DNA of 46,114 bases from an uncultured Bacteroidales bacterium (GTDB taxonomy: Bacteria; Bacteroidota; Bacteroidia; Bacteroidales; UBA932): NCBI GenBank assembly GCA_945874155.1, contig CAMCFO010000022.1:1-46114 (forward strand), in the 5' to 3' direction. The notes beneath the pieces are model-generated. The model worked only from the letters and a program-made list of their open reading frames with translations. It had not been told where the DNA came from and made no database searches. The position numbers were made by a program, and so were the translations under genes. Within the stretch, counting starts at the first letter, position 1; the number at the start of each line of letters is the position of its first letter. Positions 6,691 through 16,153 of the stretch are shown here, piece by piece.

Positions 6691-7992
6691 ATGGCACATC
6701 AAAGAAAATTACTTGCAGCAGCTTTTTTTGTCGTAGCACTTAATCTCGCTGCCCAGCCGGATTCCGTCCGTGAACATATACGCAGGCAGATGCCTATGTC
6801 CACCCGCACACGTGAGGTCGACTCTGCCGGACACCTTGCCCTGCCATATCCTTACAGCGTGCCGCAAGCCAAAGGTACCACATTTATGAATATGTTCTAC
6901 TGGGACACATACTTCACCAATCTTGGGCTCCTGTCCATAGGTGATGTGCAGCAGGCTAAAAACAATGTGGACAATATAGTATATTTGATAGAGAAGTTCG
7001 GTTATATGCCCAATGCTTCAAATGTCTCTCTTCTGAACCGTTCCCAGCCTCCATATGCCAGTATGATGGCCAGGGATGTGTATGAGAAGACGGGGGACAA
7101 GGAGTGGCTTCTGAAAGTGCTCCGGACCCTCGAGAAGGAATATGCCTGGTGGATGAGCGAAAGGGTTGCTCCCAACGGTCTTAACAGGCACGGCAACAGC
7201 GCGACTGAAGAGGAACTGACAGAGTTTTTCATCTATCTGCGTGCAGAGCGTTTCCCTTTCCTGCGTGACCGGGATTTCAGCCGCGAAGATATACTCAGAA
7301 TTGCTTCCGGCTACCTTTCCGAAGCAGAGAGCGGCTGGGACTTCAATCCTCGTTTCGAAGGCAGATGTGAAGACTTCAATCCTCTGGACCTGAATGCCAA
7401 CCTCTATCTCTACGAAAAGAACTTCGCCTGGTTCTATAGGGAATTGGGGCTAAAGGGGGCTTCTGTCTGGGAGAAAAAGGCTGCAGCCCGCCGCAAGCTG
7501 ATGCTCAAGCTGTTTGTGGACCCCAAGACCGGTCTTATGTATGATTATGACTATGTGAACGGCAGGTTGTCAAAGGTATATAGCGCTGCTGTGTTCAATG
7601 CCCTATGGGCTGGAATACCTTCCCGGGCCCGTGCGGCTGCTATAGTCAGGGAACTTGGACGGCTGGAATGCGAGCACGCCGTGTCAGCGTGCGAGGAAAA
7701 TGATGCTCCTGTTGTATATCAGTGGGACAGGCCAAATGCGTGGGCCAGTTTCAATACTCTTGCCGTGGCCGGTCTGGACCGTTACGGCTACAAGGCTGAG
7801 GCCCGCCGCATAGCTTCAAAATATGTGGAGTCGGTTTCCGCCATCTTCGGGCGCACTCAACAGCTGTGGGAAAAATTCAATGCAGTCACCGGAGATATCG
7901 ATGTCAAGGACGAATATGCGATGCCCGGCGATTTTATGGGCTGGACAGCTGGAGCCTTCATTTATTGTCAGGACTATCTGGCTGAAAACTAA
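6691..7992 (+). CDS. GH37 (trehalase-family) periplasmic glycosidase
   Basis: 433 residues from the ATG at 6691, fixed by the promoter box ending at 6669. A signal peptide (MAHQRKLLAAAFFVVALNLA, then AQ) sends it to the periplasm. The (alpha/alpha)6-barrel signatures of GH37 are present: FYWDTYFTNLGL, NRSQPPYASMM, ESGWDFNPRF with the presumed acid Asp217, QWDRPNAWASFN, and LWEKFNAV with the presumed base Glu394. It is about 100 residues shorter than classical trehalases, and the signature 1 leader PGGRF is replaced by KGTTF. Trehalose is therefore only the family default. Its control by the rhamnose box suggests it cuts a glycosidic bond in the rhamnose-containing substrate. It is monocistronic, before the SusC/D operon. 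Confidence 0.82.
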   Translation: MAHQRKLLAAAFFVVALNLAAQPDSVREHIRRQMPMSTRTREVDSAGHLALPYPYSVPQAKGTTFMNMFYWDTYFTNLGLLSIGDVQQAKNNVDNIVYLIEKFGYMPNASNVSLLNRSQPPYASMMARDVYEKTGDKEWLLKVLRTLEKEYAWWMSERVAPNGLNRHGNSATEEELTEFFIYLRAERFPFLRDRDFSREDILRIASGYLSEAESGWDFNPRFEGRCEDFNPLDLNANLYLYEKNFAWFYRELGLKGASVWEKKAAARRKLMLKLFVDPKTGLMYDYDYVNGRLSKVYSAAVFNALWAGIPSRARAAAIVRELGRLECEHAVSACEENDAPVVYQWDRPNAWASFNTLAVAGLDRYGYKAEARRIASKYVESVSAIFGRTQQLWEKFNAVTGDIDVKDEYAMPGDFMGWTAGAFIYCQDYLAEN

Positions 7993-8039
7993 GTTCGGAC
8001 AGTACATTCCTGCACCTGCATAATGATATGGAGCGAAAA

Positions 8040-8075
8040 ATCTCAATAATGAAATATCTTTGTCAAAAAACATAG
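8040..8075 (+). promoter_or_regulatory. Rhamnose-regulon box, copy 2
   Basis: Differs from copy 1 at three positions (ATCTCA instead of ATTTCA, CTTTGTC instead of CATTGTC, and a final T). It is placed 58 bases before TACTTTTG. It controls the long SusC/D operon. Confidence 0.82.
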
Positions 8076-8097
8076 TATGGCAGATTGATTTATCCTG

Positions 8098-8105
8098 TAC
8101 TTTTG
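8098..8105 (+). promoter_or_regulatory. -7 box (TACTTTTG) of the SusC/D operon
   Basis: TAnnTTTG match. Transcription from here gives a leader of about 270 bases before the first gene at 8384. Confidence 0.7.
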
Positions 8106-8133
8106 CCCACGAAGATAATGACACAAGACTGAT

Positions 8134-8202
8134 ATGACCACCTGCAGAAATATATTCACCACTTCTGTATTCCCGTCCGTAATCTGGGGGGGGACTTGGT
8201 AA
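8134..8202 (+). CDS. Possible 22-aa leader peptide
   Basis: ATG to TAA encodes 22 residues (MTTCRNIFTTSVFPS then VIWGGTW). The ATG follows ACTGAT, the same bases that precede or include the start codons of the GH37 gene and rhaB (ACTGATGGC), so it occupies the corresponding place after a rhamnose-box promoter. The eight-G run lies in its Trp-Gly-Gly codons. It may be a true leader peptide or a fossil start site; there is no other support. Confidence 0.25.
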   Translation: MTTCRNIFTTSVFPSVIWGGTW

Positions 8203-8261
8203 TCTTATTGCAATTCTCTGATTCACTATCATTTATAAATAATACCTCTGGTATATGCATC

Positions 8262-8287
8262 GCTGACGGACTATTCCGTCGGCTTTT
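8262..8287 (+). terminator. Terminator-like hairpin within the leader
   Basis: Nine-base-pair stem GCTGACGGA / TCCGTCGGC with CTAT loop, then TTTT. It is positioned about 95 bases before the first gene, as an attenuator would be. Confidence 0.55.
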
Positions 8288-8383
8288 CTGTCGTGTATCC
8301 CGCCTTGCCCTGCGGCCTTTCATCCGGACCGCAGCGCAATCTTATGCCGCATAATTCAAAAACCAAATAACATTCCCAAGATT

Positions 8384-9889
8384 ATGAAAAGAACATTTAT
8401 GACTATGGCGCTCAGTGCAGCCCTTGTTTTGGCATTTGTTCCTTCCTGCAAAAAGGAAGATATCAAACCTGGTGGACAGGACAAGCCTATCGTAGATCCG
8501 GGTGACGATCCGGAAGAACCCGAGGCAGGCAAAGCGGCCATCCTGTCTTTCTCTCCGGCTGAAGGCCCTGCCGGCACAGAATTGAAAATCGTCGGCAAGA
8601 ACCTCGGCAGTTCAGTTGACGATATAGTTGTAATCATCAACGGCCGCAGAGTCGATGCTACAGACCTTCAGGACCTTGAAAATGAACAGCAGCAGGTCAG
8701 CTGCAAGGTTCCGCGCGGCACCACTGACGGAGTGGATGTGGAAGCGGAAGTGAAGCTCAGCATCAAGAGAGACGGCAAGCGTGAAAACGTTACGGCCAAG
8801 AGCAAGTTCAAGATTCTGATCAAATCTGTTGTAGAGACATTGTGCGGTTACGGTTCGCTCCAGAACGGTACAATAGAATGCAAGGTGCAGGACGGAAGTT
8901 TCGGAAAGACCATTAATGATGCGGGCTTCGGCGAAAATATGCAGGACCTGTTCTTTGACCCGGTGAATCCTAACATAATATGGTGCCTTGAGGCCTGGGG
9001 CAATCTCAGGAAGATTGACCTGAATGCCGAATATGTTTCAACAGTTGCAAAATCAAGCCTGTTTTCCGGTGAAGACAACTTCTATTCTATGGCCTGGATG
9101 GATCAGAATACTCTTCTTCTTGGTGTGTATCAGGACAAAAGCGAAGACAATACAGGGATTCTCAAATGTACGCGTGATGGAGATTCTTTTGTTACCGAGC
9201 CTCTTTTGAATGATAAACTCGTCCGTGCAGTTGCTGTTCATCCTATCAACAAGGAAGTTTATTATCTTCAGGACCAGAACGCCGGCAACAATGTCAAGAG
9301 GTTTGACCCGGAAACCAAGGAGACTAAGACTTTGTTCCAGTATGAAGGTGTGCCTCAGCAGGGTCAGGAGGATTGGAATTCATACACGGGCGTCAAGATG
9401 GTATTCCATCCTACAGGCAAGTATGCATATATCATCCACGCAAAGTCTTGTCTGATTGAAAGGGTGGAATATGACGAGGTGAACAAAACTCTTCAGCCGA
9501 CCTTCGAGAAAGTTGTAGGAAACGGCTCAGGAGAGTGGGTGGACGGCATAGGAACATCTGCACAGCTTTTCAGACCTTATCAGGGTGTCTTCGTAAAGAA
9601 TCAGCGCTATGTTGAAGAAGGGCTTGAGGATCAGTACGACTTCTATCTCTGCGACTCCTGGAGCGGCTCAATCAGAAAGATTACTCCTGACTATGTGGTG
9701 TCCACTTTTGCTGGTCGCGGAAGCGAGCAGCTTGGCGGAAACCTCGGAGTCGGCGACCAGGACGGACATCCGAGACTCGAGGCGAGATTCACCCACATTC
9801 AGGGTATAACCTATGATGAAGCAACTGAAACATTCTATGTTGCAGATGCATACTATCGCAAAATCCGTAAAATACATTACATTGACTGA
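8384..9889 (+). CDS. TIG/NHL-repeat lipoprotein of the PUL
   Basis: 501 residues. A lipoprotein signal with Cys22 (lipobox FVPSC) is followed by an acidic Pro/Asp linker. An IPT/TIG immunoglobulin-like domain (about 47-130; SFSPAEGPAGTELKIVGKNL) and a beta-propeller of NHL type (about 150-500) come next, with the repeated pattern of VDGIGTSAQLFRPYQGV and ARFTHIQGITYD. Proteins of this architecture are common as surface-exposed first or accessory genes of Bacteroidota utilization loci; a glycan-binding or scaffolding role beside SusC/D is inferred. Its TGA overlaps the ATG of susC (TGATG), so translation is coupled. It is the first gene of the operon running to 24224. Confidence 0.85.
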   Translation: MKRTFMTMALSAALVLAFVPSCKKEDIKPGGQDKPIVDPGDDPEEPEAGKAAILSFSPAEGPAGTELKIVGKNLGSSVDDIVVIINGRRVDATDLQDLENEQQQVSCKVPRGTTDGVDVEAEVKLSIKRDGKRENVTAKSKFKILIKSVVETLCGYGSLQNGTIECKVQDGSFGKTINDAGFGENMQDLFFDPVNPNIIWCLEAWGNLRKIDLNAEYVSTVAKSSLFSGEDNFYSMAWMDQNTLLLGVYQDKSEDNTGILKCTRDGDSFVTEPLLNDKLVRAVAVHPINKEVYYLQDQNAGNNVKRFDPETKETKTLFQYEGVPQQGQEDWNSYTGVKMVFHPTGKYAYIIHAKSCLIERVEYDEVNKTLQPTFEKVVGNGSGEWVDGIGTSAQLFRPYQGVFVKNQRYVEEGLEDQYDFYLCDSWSGSIRKITPDYVVSTFAGRGSEQLGGNLGVGDQDGHPRLEARFTHIQGITYDEATETFYVADAYYRKIRKIHYID

Positions 9890-12800
9890 TGAAAAGAATC
9901 CTTCTTGTCATTCTTCTGCTGTGCGGCATCACATCTGCGGTGTCGGCACAGCAGAAAATTACCCTGAAAGGACACGTTGAGGATTCCAACGGAGAACCTC
10001 TGATTGGAGCCGGAGTCATTGTAAAGGGTAAGATAGGTATGGGTGCCGTCACCAATTATGACGGAGACTTTTATCTTGAAATGGAACCTTACAACCGTAT
10101 CGAGGTTTCATTCCTCGGCTGCAAGACAGTCGAAGTGCTCATAAAAGAGGAAGAGTTTGTAAGCATCGTCCTCGAACCTGAAACCAACCTTGTCATAGAC
10201 GAAGTCGTTGTGACAGCCAGCGGTTCGCAGCGTAAACTCACCCAGACCGGTGCAGTTACCCCTGTGAGCGTGGATGCGTTGAAAACAAGCGTGACCGGTA
10301 GCCTCACAAACTCTCTTGCGGGAAATGCTCCGGGAATTATCGCCAGACAGACCAGCGGCCAGCCGGGTTACAACAATTCAGAATTCTGGATCCGAGGCAT
10401 TTCCACTTTCGGAGCAGGTTCCAGTGCCCTTGTGCTCGTGGACGGGTTTGAACGCGACATCAACCAGCTCAATGTGGAGGATATCGAATCATTCTCTGTC
10501 CTCAAGGATGCTTCCGAAACCGCCATCTATGGTTCCAGAGGTGCAAACGGTGTCGTTCTCATCACCACGAAGCGCGGCAAGGAAGGCAAAATCAATATAG
10601 ATGTCAAGATAGAAGGTGTATATAATACAAGAACATACACCCCGGAATTTGTGGACGGCTACACCTACGCCAATATGGCCAACGAAGCCCGTATCACCAG
10701 AAACGAGAAAGCTTACTATACGGCTGCGGAACTTCGGACCATAGCGGACGGTTCCGACCCTGACCGTCTTCCGAATGTGGACTGGATGGACAAGCTGATG
10801 AAAAAGGGAGCGTTCAATGGTCGTGCAGCAATCAATATCGATGGCGGTGGTGAAAAGGTAAGATACTATATATCCGCAAGTTATCTCAATGAGGGCGGTA
10901 TGTACAAAGTCGATGACGAACTCAAGAGCAAGTACAGCACCAATGCCAACAATGAGAAGTGGAACTACCGTATGAATGCCGATGTCAACATCACCCCGAC
11001 CACTCTTCTCCAGATGGGTGTGGGCGGTATGTACCAGAAACTTGATGAGTCGGGTTCCACCTCAAGCGAAATATGGAATTCCGTAATACGCCAGAATCCG
11101 GTATCGGTTCCGGCAGTATATTCCAATGGTCTCTTCCCTGCCACCAAAATTGACGAAAACAATTATTTCGTCAACCCTTGGGTGCGTTCAACTCAGACCG
11201 GTTACACCCAGCAGTGGTGGAACAGGATCCAGACCAACTTCACTCTCAACCAGGATCTGGACTTCATAACCAAAGGTCTCAAATTTGTGGGCCGTTTCGG
11301 CTACGACACCAACAGCTACAGCCAGATACGCCGTTACAAGATGCCTGAACTCTATCAGGCCAAGCGTGTGAGGGAACTTGACGGATCCCTTGTCTATGAG
11401 CACGTTGCAAATCCGGTTGAAATGACCCAGACATCCTACAGCACAGGAGACAGAAAGGTCAACCTGGAGGCTGAACTCCGTTACGACCGCATATTCAACA
11501 ATGCCCATAATGTGAGCGGTCTGCTCAAATACCTTCAGGACTCCTGCACTGAATCCACTTCTGTGGACGGTTCGGATATGAAGAAGGTGCTTGCAAAAAG
11601 ACATATGGGAGTTGTAGGCCGTGCAGCATACAACTGGAAATACCGCTACTTCATTAACTTCAACTTCGGTTATACGGGTTCCGAGAACTTCGCCACGGGA
11701 AAGAAATTCGGTTTCTTCCCGGCAGTGTCAGTGGCCTGGAACCTTGCAGAAGAGCCGTGGATACAGAAAGCAATGCCTTGGATGAGTATGACCAAGTTCC
11801 GTTATTCCTGGGGCCGTGTCGGTAACGACCAGCTTATGGACTCCTACGGAAATGCCTTGAGGTTCCCTTATATGTACACTATGGGTGAACTCAATGGCTA
11901 CTACTGGTCTGACCACAAGATGTCAAATGCTTACGAGGGAAACGGTCTGGGCTTCGTAGGGGTTGCTCCTGTGCCTGGTGTTACCTGGGAAATTGCTGTC
12001 AAGCACGACGTGGGAGTTGACCTCGCCTGGTTCCAGGACAAATTCACTCTCACTCTGGACTGGTTCCACGAGACCAGAAGCGGAATTTTCCTCCAGAGGA
12101 AGTATCTCCCGGGCTCGGTCGGAGTCGATACCGAAGTTTATGGCAATGTCGGAAAATCTCTCTCCACCGGTTTTGACGGCAACTTCGCCTACAAGCAGAT
12201 GCTCGGTCCTGTGCAGATGACAATCCGCGGCAACATCACCTACTCCTACAACGAGGTGCTTGAAAAGGACGATGAGTACAGCGCATATCCATATCAGATG
12301 GAAAAGGGCTACCGTATCAATCAGGCCAAAGGTCTCATAGCATTGGGACTCTTCAAAGACTATGATGACATACGCCAGAGTCCGAAGCAGACTTTCGGAA
12401 CTTACCAGCCCGGTGATATCAAATACAAGGATGTAAACGGAGACGGTGTCATCGACGAGGGAGACTATGTGGCAATTGGTGCCACCACTGTACCTTCCCT
12501 CATCTACGGCGCGGGTATAGCCTTCAACTGGAAGGGGCTTGAACTCAATCTTCACTTCCAGGGAGCCGGCAAATCATCCTTCTTCATCAATGGCCCGAGT
12601 GTCTATGCGTTCAGCAACGGGGCGCAGGGCAACATCCTCAAGGCCATAGCTGAATCGGACAGGTGGATAGACGAGTCAATTTCCGGCACCTCTGCCACTA
12701 TGAATCCCGATGCGGAATATCCGAGGCTTTCTTTCGGAGGCAATGAGAACAATTACCGCCCTTCCACATTCTGGCTCAGGGACGGTTCGTATCTCAGGCT

Positions 12801-13002
12801 CAAGACTCTCGAGCTTGCCTACACCCTGCCTAAGAAATATTCCAACGCAGCCAAGATGTCAGATGTGAGATTCTTCCTTATGGGAAGCAACCTTCTCACA
12901 TTCTCCAAATTCAAACTCTGGGACCCTGAGCTTGGCAGTTCCGACGGTGCGGCATATCCGCTTTCAAAATCCGTTACCCTCGGTGTAAACATTAAATTCT
13001 AA
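9889..13002 (+). CDS. SusC/RagA-family TonB-dependent outer-membrane transporter
   Basis: 1037 residues. Signal peptide (MKRILLVILLLCGITSAVSA, then QQ), an N-terminal carboxypeptidase-regulatory-like domain (about 24-105; GHVEDSNGEPLIGAGVIVKG), the TonB-box-like IDEVVVTA, a plug domain with SALVLVDGFERDINQLN and AIYGSRGANGVVLITTKRGK, and a 22-strand barrel ending in the required aromatic residue (VTLGVNIKF). It imports oligosaccharides across the outer membrane with energy from TonB/ExbBD, working as a pedal-bin complex with the SusD lipoprotein encoded directly downstream. The substrate cannot be read from sequence; operon and regulon point to a rhamnose-containing glycan. Confidence 0.96.
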   Translation: MKRILLVILLLCGITSAVSAQQKITLKGHVEDSNGEPLIGAGVIVKGKIGMGAVTNYDGDFYLEMEPYNRIEVSFLGCKTVEVLIKEEEFVSIVLEPETNLVIDEVVVTASGSQRKLTQTGAVTPVSVDALKTSVTGSLTNSLAGNAPGIIARQTSGQPGYNNSEFWIRGISTFGAGSSALVLVDGFERDINQLNVEDIESFSVLKDASETAIYGSRGANGVVLITTKRGKEGKINIDVKIEGVYNTRTYTPEFVDGYTYANMANEARITRNEKAYYTAAELRTIADGSDPDRLPNVDWMDKLMKKGAFNGRAAINIDGGGEKVRYYISASYLNEGGMYKVDDELKSKYSTNANNEKWNYRMNADVNITPTTLLQMGVGGMYQKLDESGSTSSEIWNSVIRQNPVSVPAVYSNGLFPATKIDENNYFVNPWVRSTQTGYTQQWWNRIQTNFTLNQDLDFITKGLKFVGRFGYDTNSYSQIRRYKMPELYQAKRVRELDGSLVYEHVANPVEMTQTSYSTGDRKVNLEAELRYDRIFNNAHNVSGLLKYLQDSCTESTSVDGSDMKKVLAKRHMGVVGRAAYNWKYRYFINFNFGYTGSENFATGKKFGFFPAVSVAWNLAEEPWIQKAMPWMSMTKFRYSWGRVGNDQLMDSYGNALRFPYMYTMGELNGYYWSDHKMSNAYEGNGLGFVGVAPVPGVTWEIAVKHDVGVDLAWFQDKFTLTLDWFHETRSGIFLQRKYLPGSVGVDTEVYGNVGKSLSTGFDGNFAYKQMLGPVQMTIRGNITYSYNEVLEKDDEYSAYPYQMEKGYRINQAKGLIALGLFKDYDDIRQSPKQTFGTYQPGDIKYKDVNGDGVIDEGDYVAIGATTVPSLIYGAGIAFNWKGLELNLHFQGAGKSSFFINGPSVYAFSNGAQGNILKAIAESDRWIDESISGTSATMNPDAEYPRLSFGGNENNYRPSTFWLRDGSYLRLKTLELAYTLPKKYSNAAKMSDVRFFLMGSNLLTFSKFKLWDPELGSSDGAAYPLSKSVTLGVNIKF

Positions 13003-13009
13003 AGTAAAG

Positions 13010-15127
13010 ATGAAGAACAGAGTATTCATATTTTTGCTTGCTTCGTCCGGACTGCTCGCCTCCTGCAATTTCCTTGAGGTGGACAAGTATTTCGATGAGC
13101 AGCTCACTCTTGAAAAGGTGTTCAGCAGCAAGACCTACACTGAGCAGTGGCTGCGGAATACATATTCATATATGAACTATGTCGTGGATGTGTCGAGCCG
13201 TGAGGGTACAATCGAGAATTTTGCCGATGACCTGTGCTTCAACGATTTCGGAGAGACGAGCATTCTGGGCGATGCTGAGGAATACGGTACATTTCTCACC
13301 GTTGCTTATGACGAAAGCTACCGTCAGACAACCTGGACATATTGCTGGCAGGGCATAAACAAGGCCTGTACCTTCCTTCAGCATATCGACTCCAACGGAG
13401 CCTATTCAGACGCAGACAGAGCCGACCTCAAGGCTCAGGCAAGGTTTGTCCGGGCATATTACTATTGGGCTCTTCTGAAGAAGTACGGTCCCATTCCTCT
13501 TCTTCCCGAAGAAGGTCCGGATTATGGACTGTCTTATGACGAACTCTCCATTCCGAGACGCCCATACTGGGAATGTGCCGACTACATTGCCGATGAATTC
13601 GCAAAAGCTGCAGTGGACCTTCCTCTCAAGCGTGACGGAACCAACATTGCACGTCCGACCAGAGGCGCTGCATTGGGTTACAGGGCCAAGGTTCTGCTCT
13701 ATGCCGCATCTCCGCTTATGAACGGAAACAATGATTCCTATGCGGCCAGACTTGTGGATGACCAGGGAAACCGGCTCATCAGCGCGGAATATGACGAGAG
13801 ACGCTGGGCTCTTGCCGCTGCGGCTGCCCTCGATGTTATGGACCTCAATGTCTATGAACTCGTACACTCTCCGGTAAGGACCGTGTCCATGGGCAGGAAA
13901 TATCCCAAGACAGTAAAACCTTTTGCTGACGGGGAATTTTCCACCATGAACTGGCCTGACGGTTATGCAGATATCGACCCTTTCGAGTCATACAGGTCCG
14001 TATTCAACGGTTCTGAGTCTGCAAGCACCAATTCTGAACTCCTTTTCACAAGAGGCAAGAACGGCAACAACGGCTGGGACGCTTCAGAGCAGTATGACAA
14101 GAACTTCTCCATTGAAAAAATGGTTGCAGACCTGCTTCCGAAGTCGGCTCAGGGCCGCAACCGCATCTCGATGACCCAGAAACAGTGCGATGCCTACTAT
14201 ATGTATGACGGGAAAGATGTTCCGGGAAAAGACAGCGAAATTGGAGGAGGTGACGGTTCCGTCCGTCCGGGCATCATATCAGATTCTGAAGCCTCCGACC
14301 TCAGTTTCGCTCCGGCTCTCGGAGAGGATGCATCAGTCAGAAAGGGCATCTCGAAGCAGTACGCCAACAGGGAACCGAGGTTCTATGCATCCGTGGCATA
14401 CAATGGCAGAGTTTGGGGCAGGGGAAGTGAGGTCTATACCGAGTCCAAGCCTATAACATATTACCAGAGCTGGTACTACAGGAATTCGGACAACGGCAAA
14501 AAGAACGGTTACGAATTTCCTCTCACGGGCATAGGATTTATGAAGTATGTGCATCCGGATGATTCCCAGCAGGGTGATGCATCCGCGATTGTGGCCAAGG
14601 TGGAACCTGCTCTGCGTTATGCCGACATCCTCCTGTGCTATGCTGAAGCCTTGAATGAGCTCCAGACTTCATACACTGTTCCTTCCTATGACGGCAGGAA
14701 GATGCATCAGCTCAGCAGAAGTCAGGACGAACTCGAAAGAGGTGTGCACCCTGTGCGCATACGTGCCGGCCTGCCTGACTGGCCTGACGCCGCCTATGAA
14801 AACAGGGACCTGTTCCGGGAGAAGCTCAAGAGGGAGCGTCAGATTGAATTTGTTGGTGAGTGTCAGCGTTATTATGATCTACGCCGCTGGAAAGATGCCG
14901 AAAAGGAATACACCAAGCCTATTTACGGTTGCAATATGAATATTCCCCTGAGCGGCTCTTCAGAAACTGAAAAGGAAAAGTACAGAATCCTTTTCCATAC
15001 TCCGGTCGAGGTGCCTAATGTGCCTGCAGTCTTCGTGGACAAATCCTATTTCTGGCCGTTCTCCAAGACTGAACTCAAGAGAAACAAGAGACTTACCCAG
15101 AATCCGGGATGGAACATATACGATTAA
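13010..15127 (+). CDS. SusD/RagB-family glycan-binding lipoprotein
   Basis: 705 residues, starting seven bases after susC. The lipoprotein signal ends at Cys19 (LLASC). The N-terminal helical TPR part includes WRYCWQG-type sequence (TYCWQGINKACTFLQHID) and ARFVRAYYYWALLKKYG-like motifs shared by all SusD proteins. The C-terminal part has RQIEFVGECQRYYDLRRW, the RagB signature, and ends with FWPFSKTELKRN then TQNPGW. It is the surface lid of the SusC transporter and captures oligosaccharides. At 705 residues it is longer than the usual 500-600, with insertions around residues 290-450. Confidence 0.95.
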   Translation: MKNRVFIFLLASSGLLASCNFLEVDKYFDEQLTLEKVFSSKTYTEQWLRNTYSYMNYVVDVSSREGTIENFADDLCFNDFGETSILGDAEEYGTFLTVAYDESYRQTTWTYCWQGINKACTFLQHIDSNGAYSDADRADLKAQARFVRAYYYWALLKKYGPIPLLPEEGPDYGLSYDELSIPRRPYWECADYIADEFAKAAVDLPLKRDGTNIARPTRGAALGYRAKVLLYAASPLMNGNNDSYAARLVDDQGNRLISAEYDERRWALAAAAALDVMDLNVYELVHSPVRTVSMGRKYPKTVKPFADGEFSTMNWPDGYADIDPFESYRSVFNGSESASTNSELLFTRGKNGNNGWDASEQYDKNFSIEKMVADLLPKSAQGRNRISMTQKQCDAYYMYDGKDVPGKDSEIGGGDGSVRPGIISDSEASDLSFAPALGEDASVRKGISKQYANREPRFYASVAYNGRVWGRGSEVYTESKPITYYQSWYYRNSDNGKKNGYEFPLTGIGFMKYVHPDDSQQGDASAIVAKVEPALRYADILLCYAEALNELQTSYTVPSYDGRKMHQLSRSQDELERGVHPVRIRAGLPDWPDAAYENRDLFREKLKRERQIEFVGECQRYYDLRRWKDAEKEYTKPIYGCNMNIPLSGSSETEKEKYRILFHTPVEVPNVPAVFVDKSYFWPFSKTELKRNKRLTQNPGWNIYD

Positions 15128-15138
15128 GCAGAAAGAAT

Positions 15139-16152
15139 ATGAAAAAGCATATTATTCACTACTTGGGACTTGCGTCAGTCCTGTTCGCTCTCACCGCCTG
15201 CAACAAAGACTGGAAAGAGGAACAGTATGAGCACTATGTCTCATTTGCCACCACTCTGGACTACACTACCGGAGTCACTACCGTCTATGTGCCTTACCGG
15301 GAAGACGGCAAGACCACTTATGAGATTCCTCTTGTCGTCAGCGGTTCAACCGTTCCGGACGTGGATTTCGATGTGAAGGTCAGGGTGGACAAAGACACTC
15401 TCGCCCTCATAAATGACGACCATTTCAAACAGCGTACTGACCTGTATTACAAGGTGTTGCCTGAGTCCATATACAGCCTTGGAGAATCAGTTGCCCATTT
15501 CACGGCAGGAAGCTATCAGACCACACTCACCGTCAATTTCGATTTCAACGGAATTGATATGAGTGAGAAATGGGTGCTTCCTCTCGCGATTGACGACACA
15601 GACTCTCCGTTCAGGGCCCACCCGAGAAAGGACTATGACAAGGCCATACTCCGCATCATTCCTTTCAACGATTACACGGGCACCTACAATGCCACCCCGA
15701 TGAAGGTCGCCATCGGTGACATTCCGATTAATCAGGGCGTGTCCGTGGAAAAGAGAACCGCGTATCTTGTGGATGAAAACACTCTCTTCTTCTATGCCGG
15801 CCTGACAGAGGAGGCAAACAAGACGGAAATCCGCAACAAGTACAAAGTTTTCGTAGAATTCGGTGAGGATGAATTCGGTGACGGCAGCGGCAAACTCAGG
15901 CTTTATTCCGATGAGCCGAATCTTCATTTCCAGGCAAACAGCGCCGTCCAGAAATACACCATCACTGATGTTCAGGATGCAGTGCACCCGTACCTTATCC
16001 GGCGCACCATCACCCTCAATATGGATTATTACTACGACGACTTTACCACATATCCGGGTCAGGTGCTGAGGTATCACGCCCAGGGCAGTATGACTATGGA
16101 ACGCAGAATCAACACCCAGATTCCGGATGAAGATCAGGCAATTGAATGGTAA
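15139..16152 (+). CDS. SusE-position surface lipoprotein (DUF4973/DUF4361-like)
   Basis: 337 residues from the ATG at 15139; an upstream frame overlapping susD lacks a signal peptide. The lipobox is LTAC. An N-terminal beta-sandwich (about 30-150, with VYVPYREDGKTTYEIPLVVSG) resembles DUF4973, and the C-terminal domain (about 170-320, NDYTGTYNATPM) resembles DUF4361. These pairs occupy the SusE position in many utilization loci and bind glycan at the cell surface. It is 11 bases after susD and followed within two bases by the GH97 gene, so it is firmly in the operon. Confidence 0.8.
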   Translation: MKKHIIHYLGLASVLFALTACNKDWKEEQYEHYVSFATTLDYTTGVTTVYVPYREDGKTTYEIPLVVSGSTVPDVDFDVKVRVDKDTLALINDDHFKQRTDLYYKVLPESIYSLGESVAHFTAGSYQTTLTVNFDFNGIDMSEKWVLPLAIDDTDSPFRAHPRKDYDKAILRIIPFNDYTGTYNATPMKVAIGDIPINQGVSVEKRTAYLVDENTLFFYAGLTEEANKTEIRNKYKVFVEFGEDEFGDGSGKLRLYSDEPNLHFQANSAVQKYTITDVQDAVHPYLIRRTITLNMDYYYDDFTTYPGQVLRYHAQGSMTMERRINTQIPDEDQAIEW

Positions 16153-16153
16153 T

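Larger units (their letters stand above)
8112..8383 (+). promoter_or_regulatory. Structured 5' leader of the SusC/D operon
   Basis: About 270 bases without a substantial gene. It contains a possible 22-codon leader peptide (8134-8202), a run of eight G (8186-8193), an intrinsic-terminator-like hairpin (8262-8287) and a second GC-rich hairpin (CTGCGG / CCGCAG, about 8311-8335). The arrangement fits transcription attenuation or a small-RNA-controlled leader. Confidence 0.5.
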
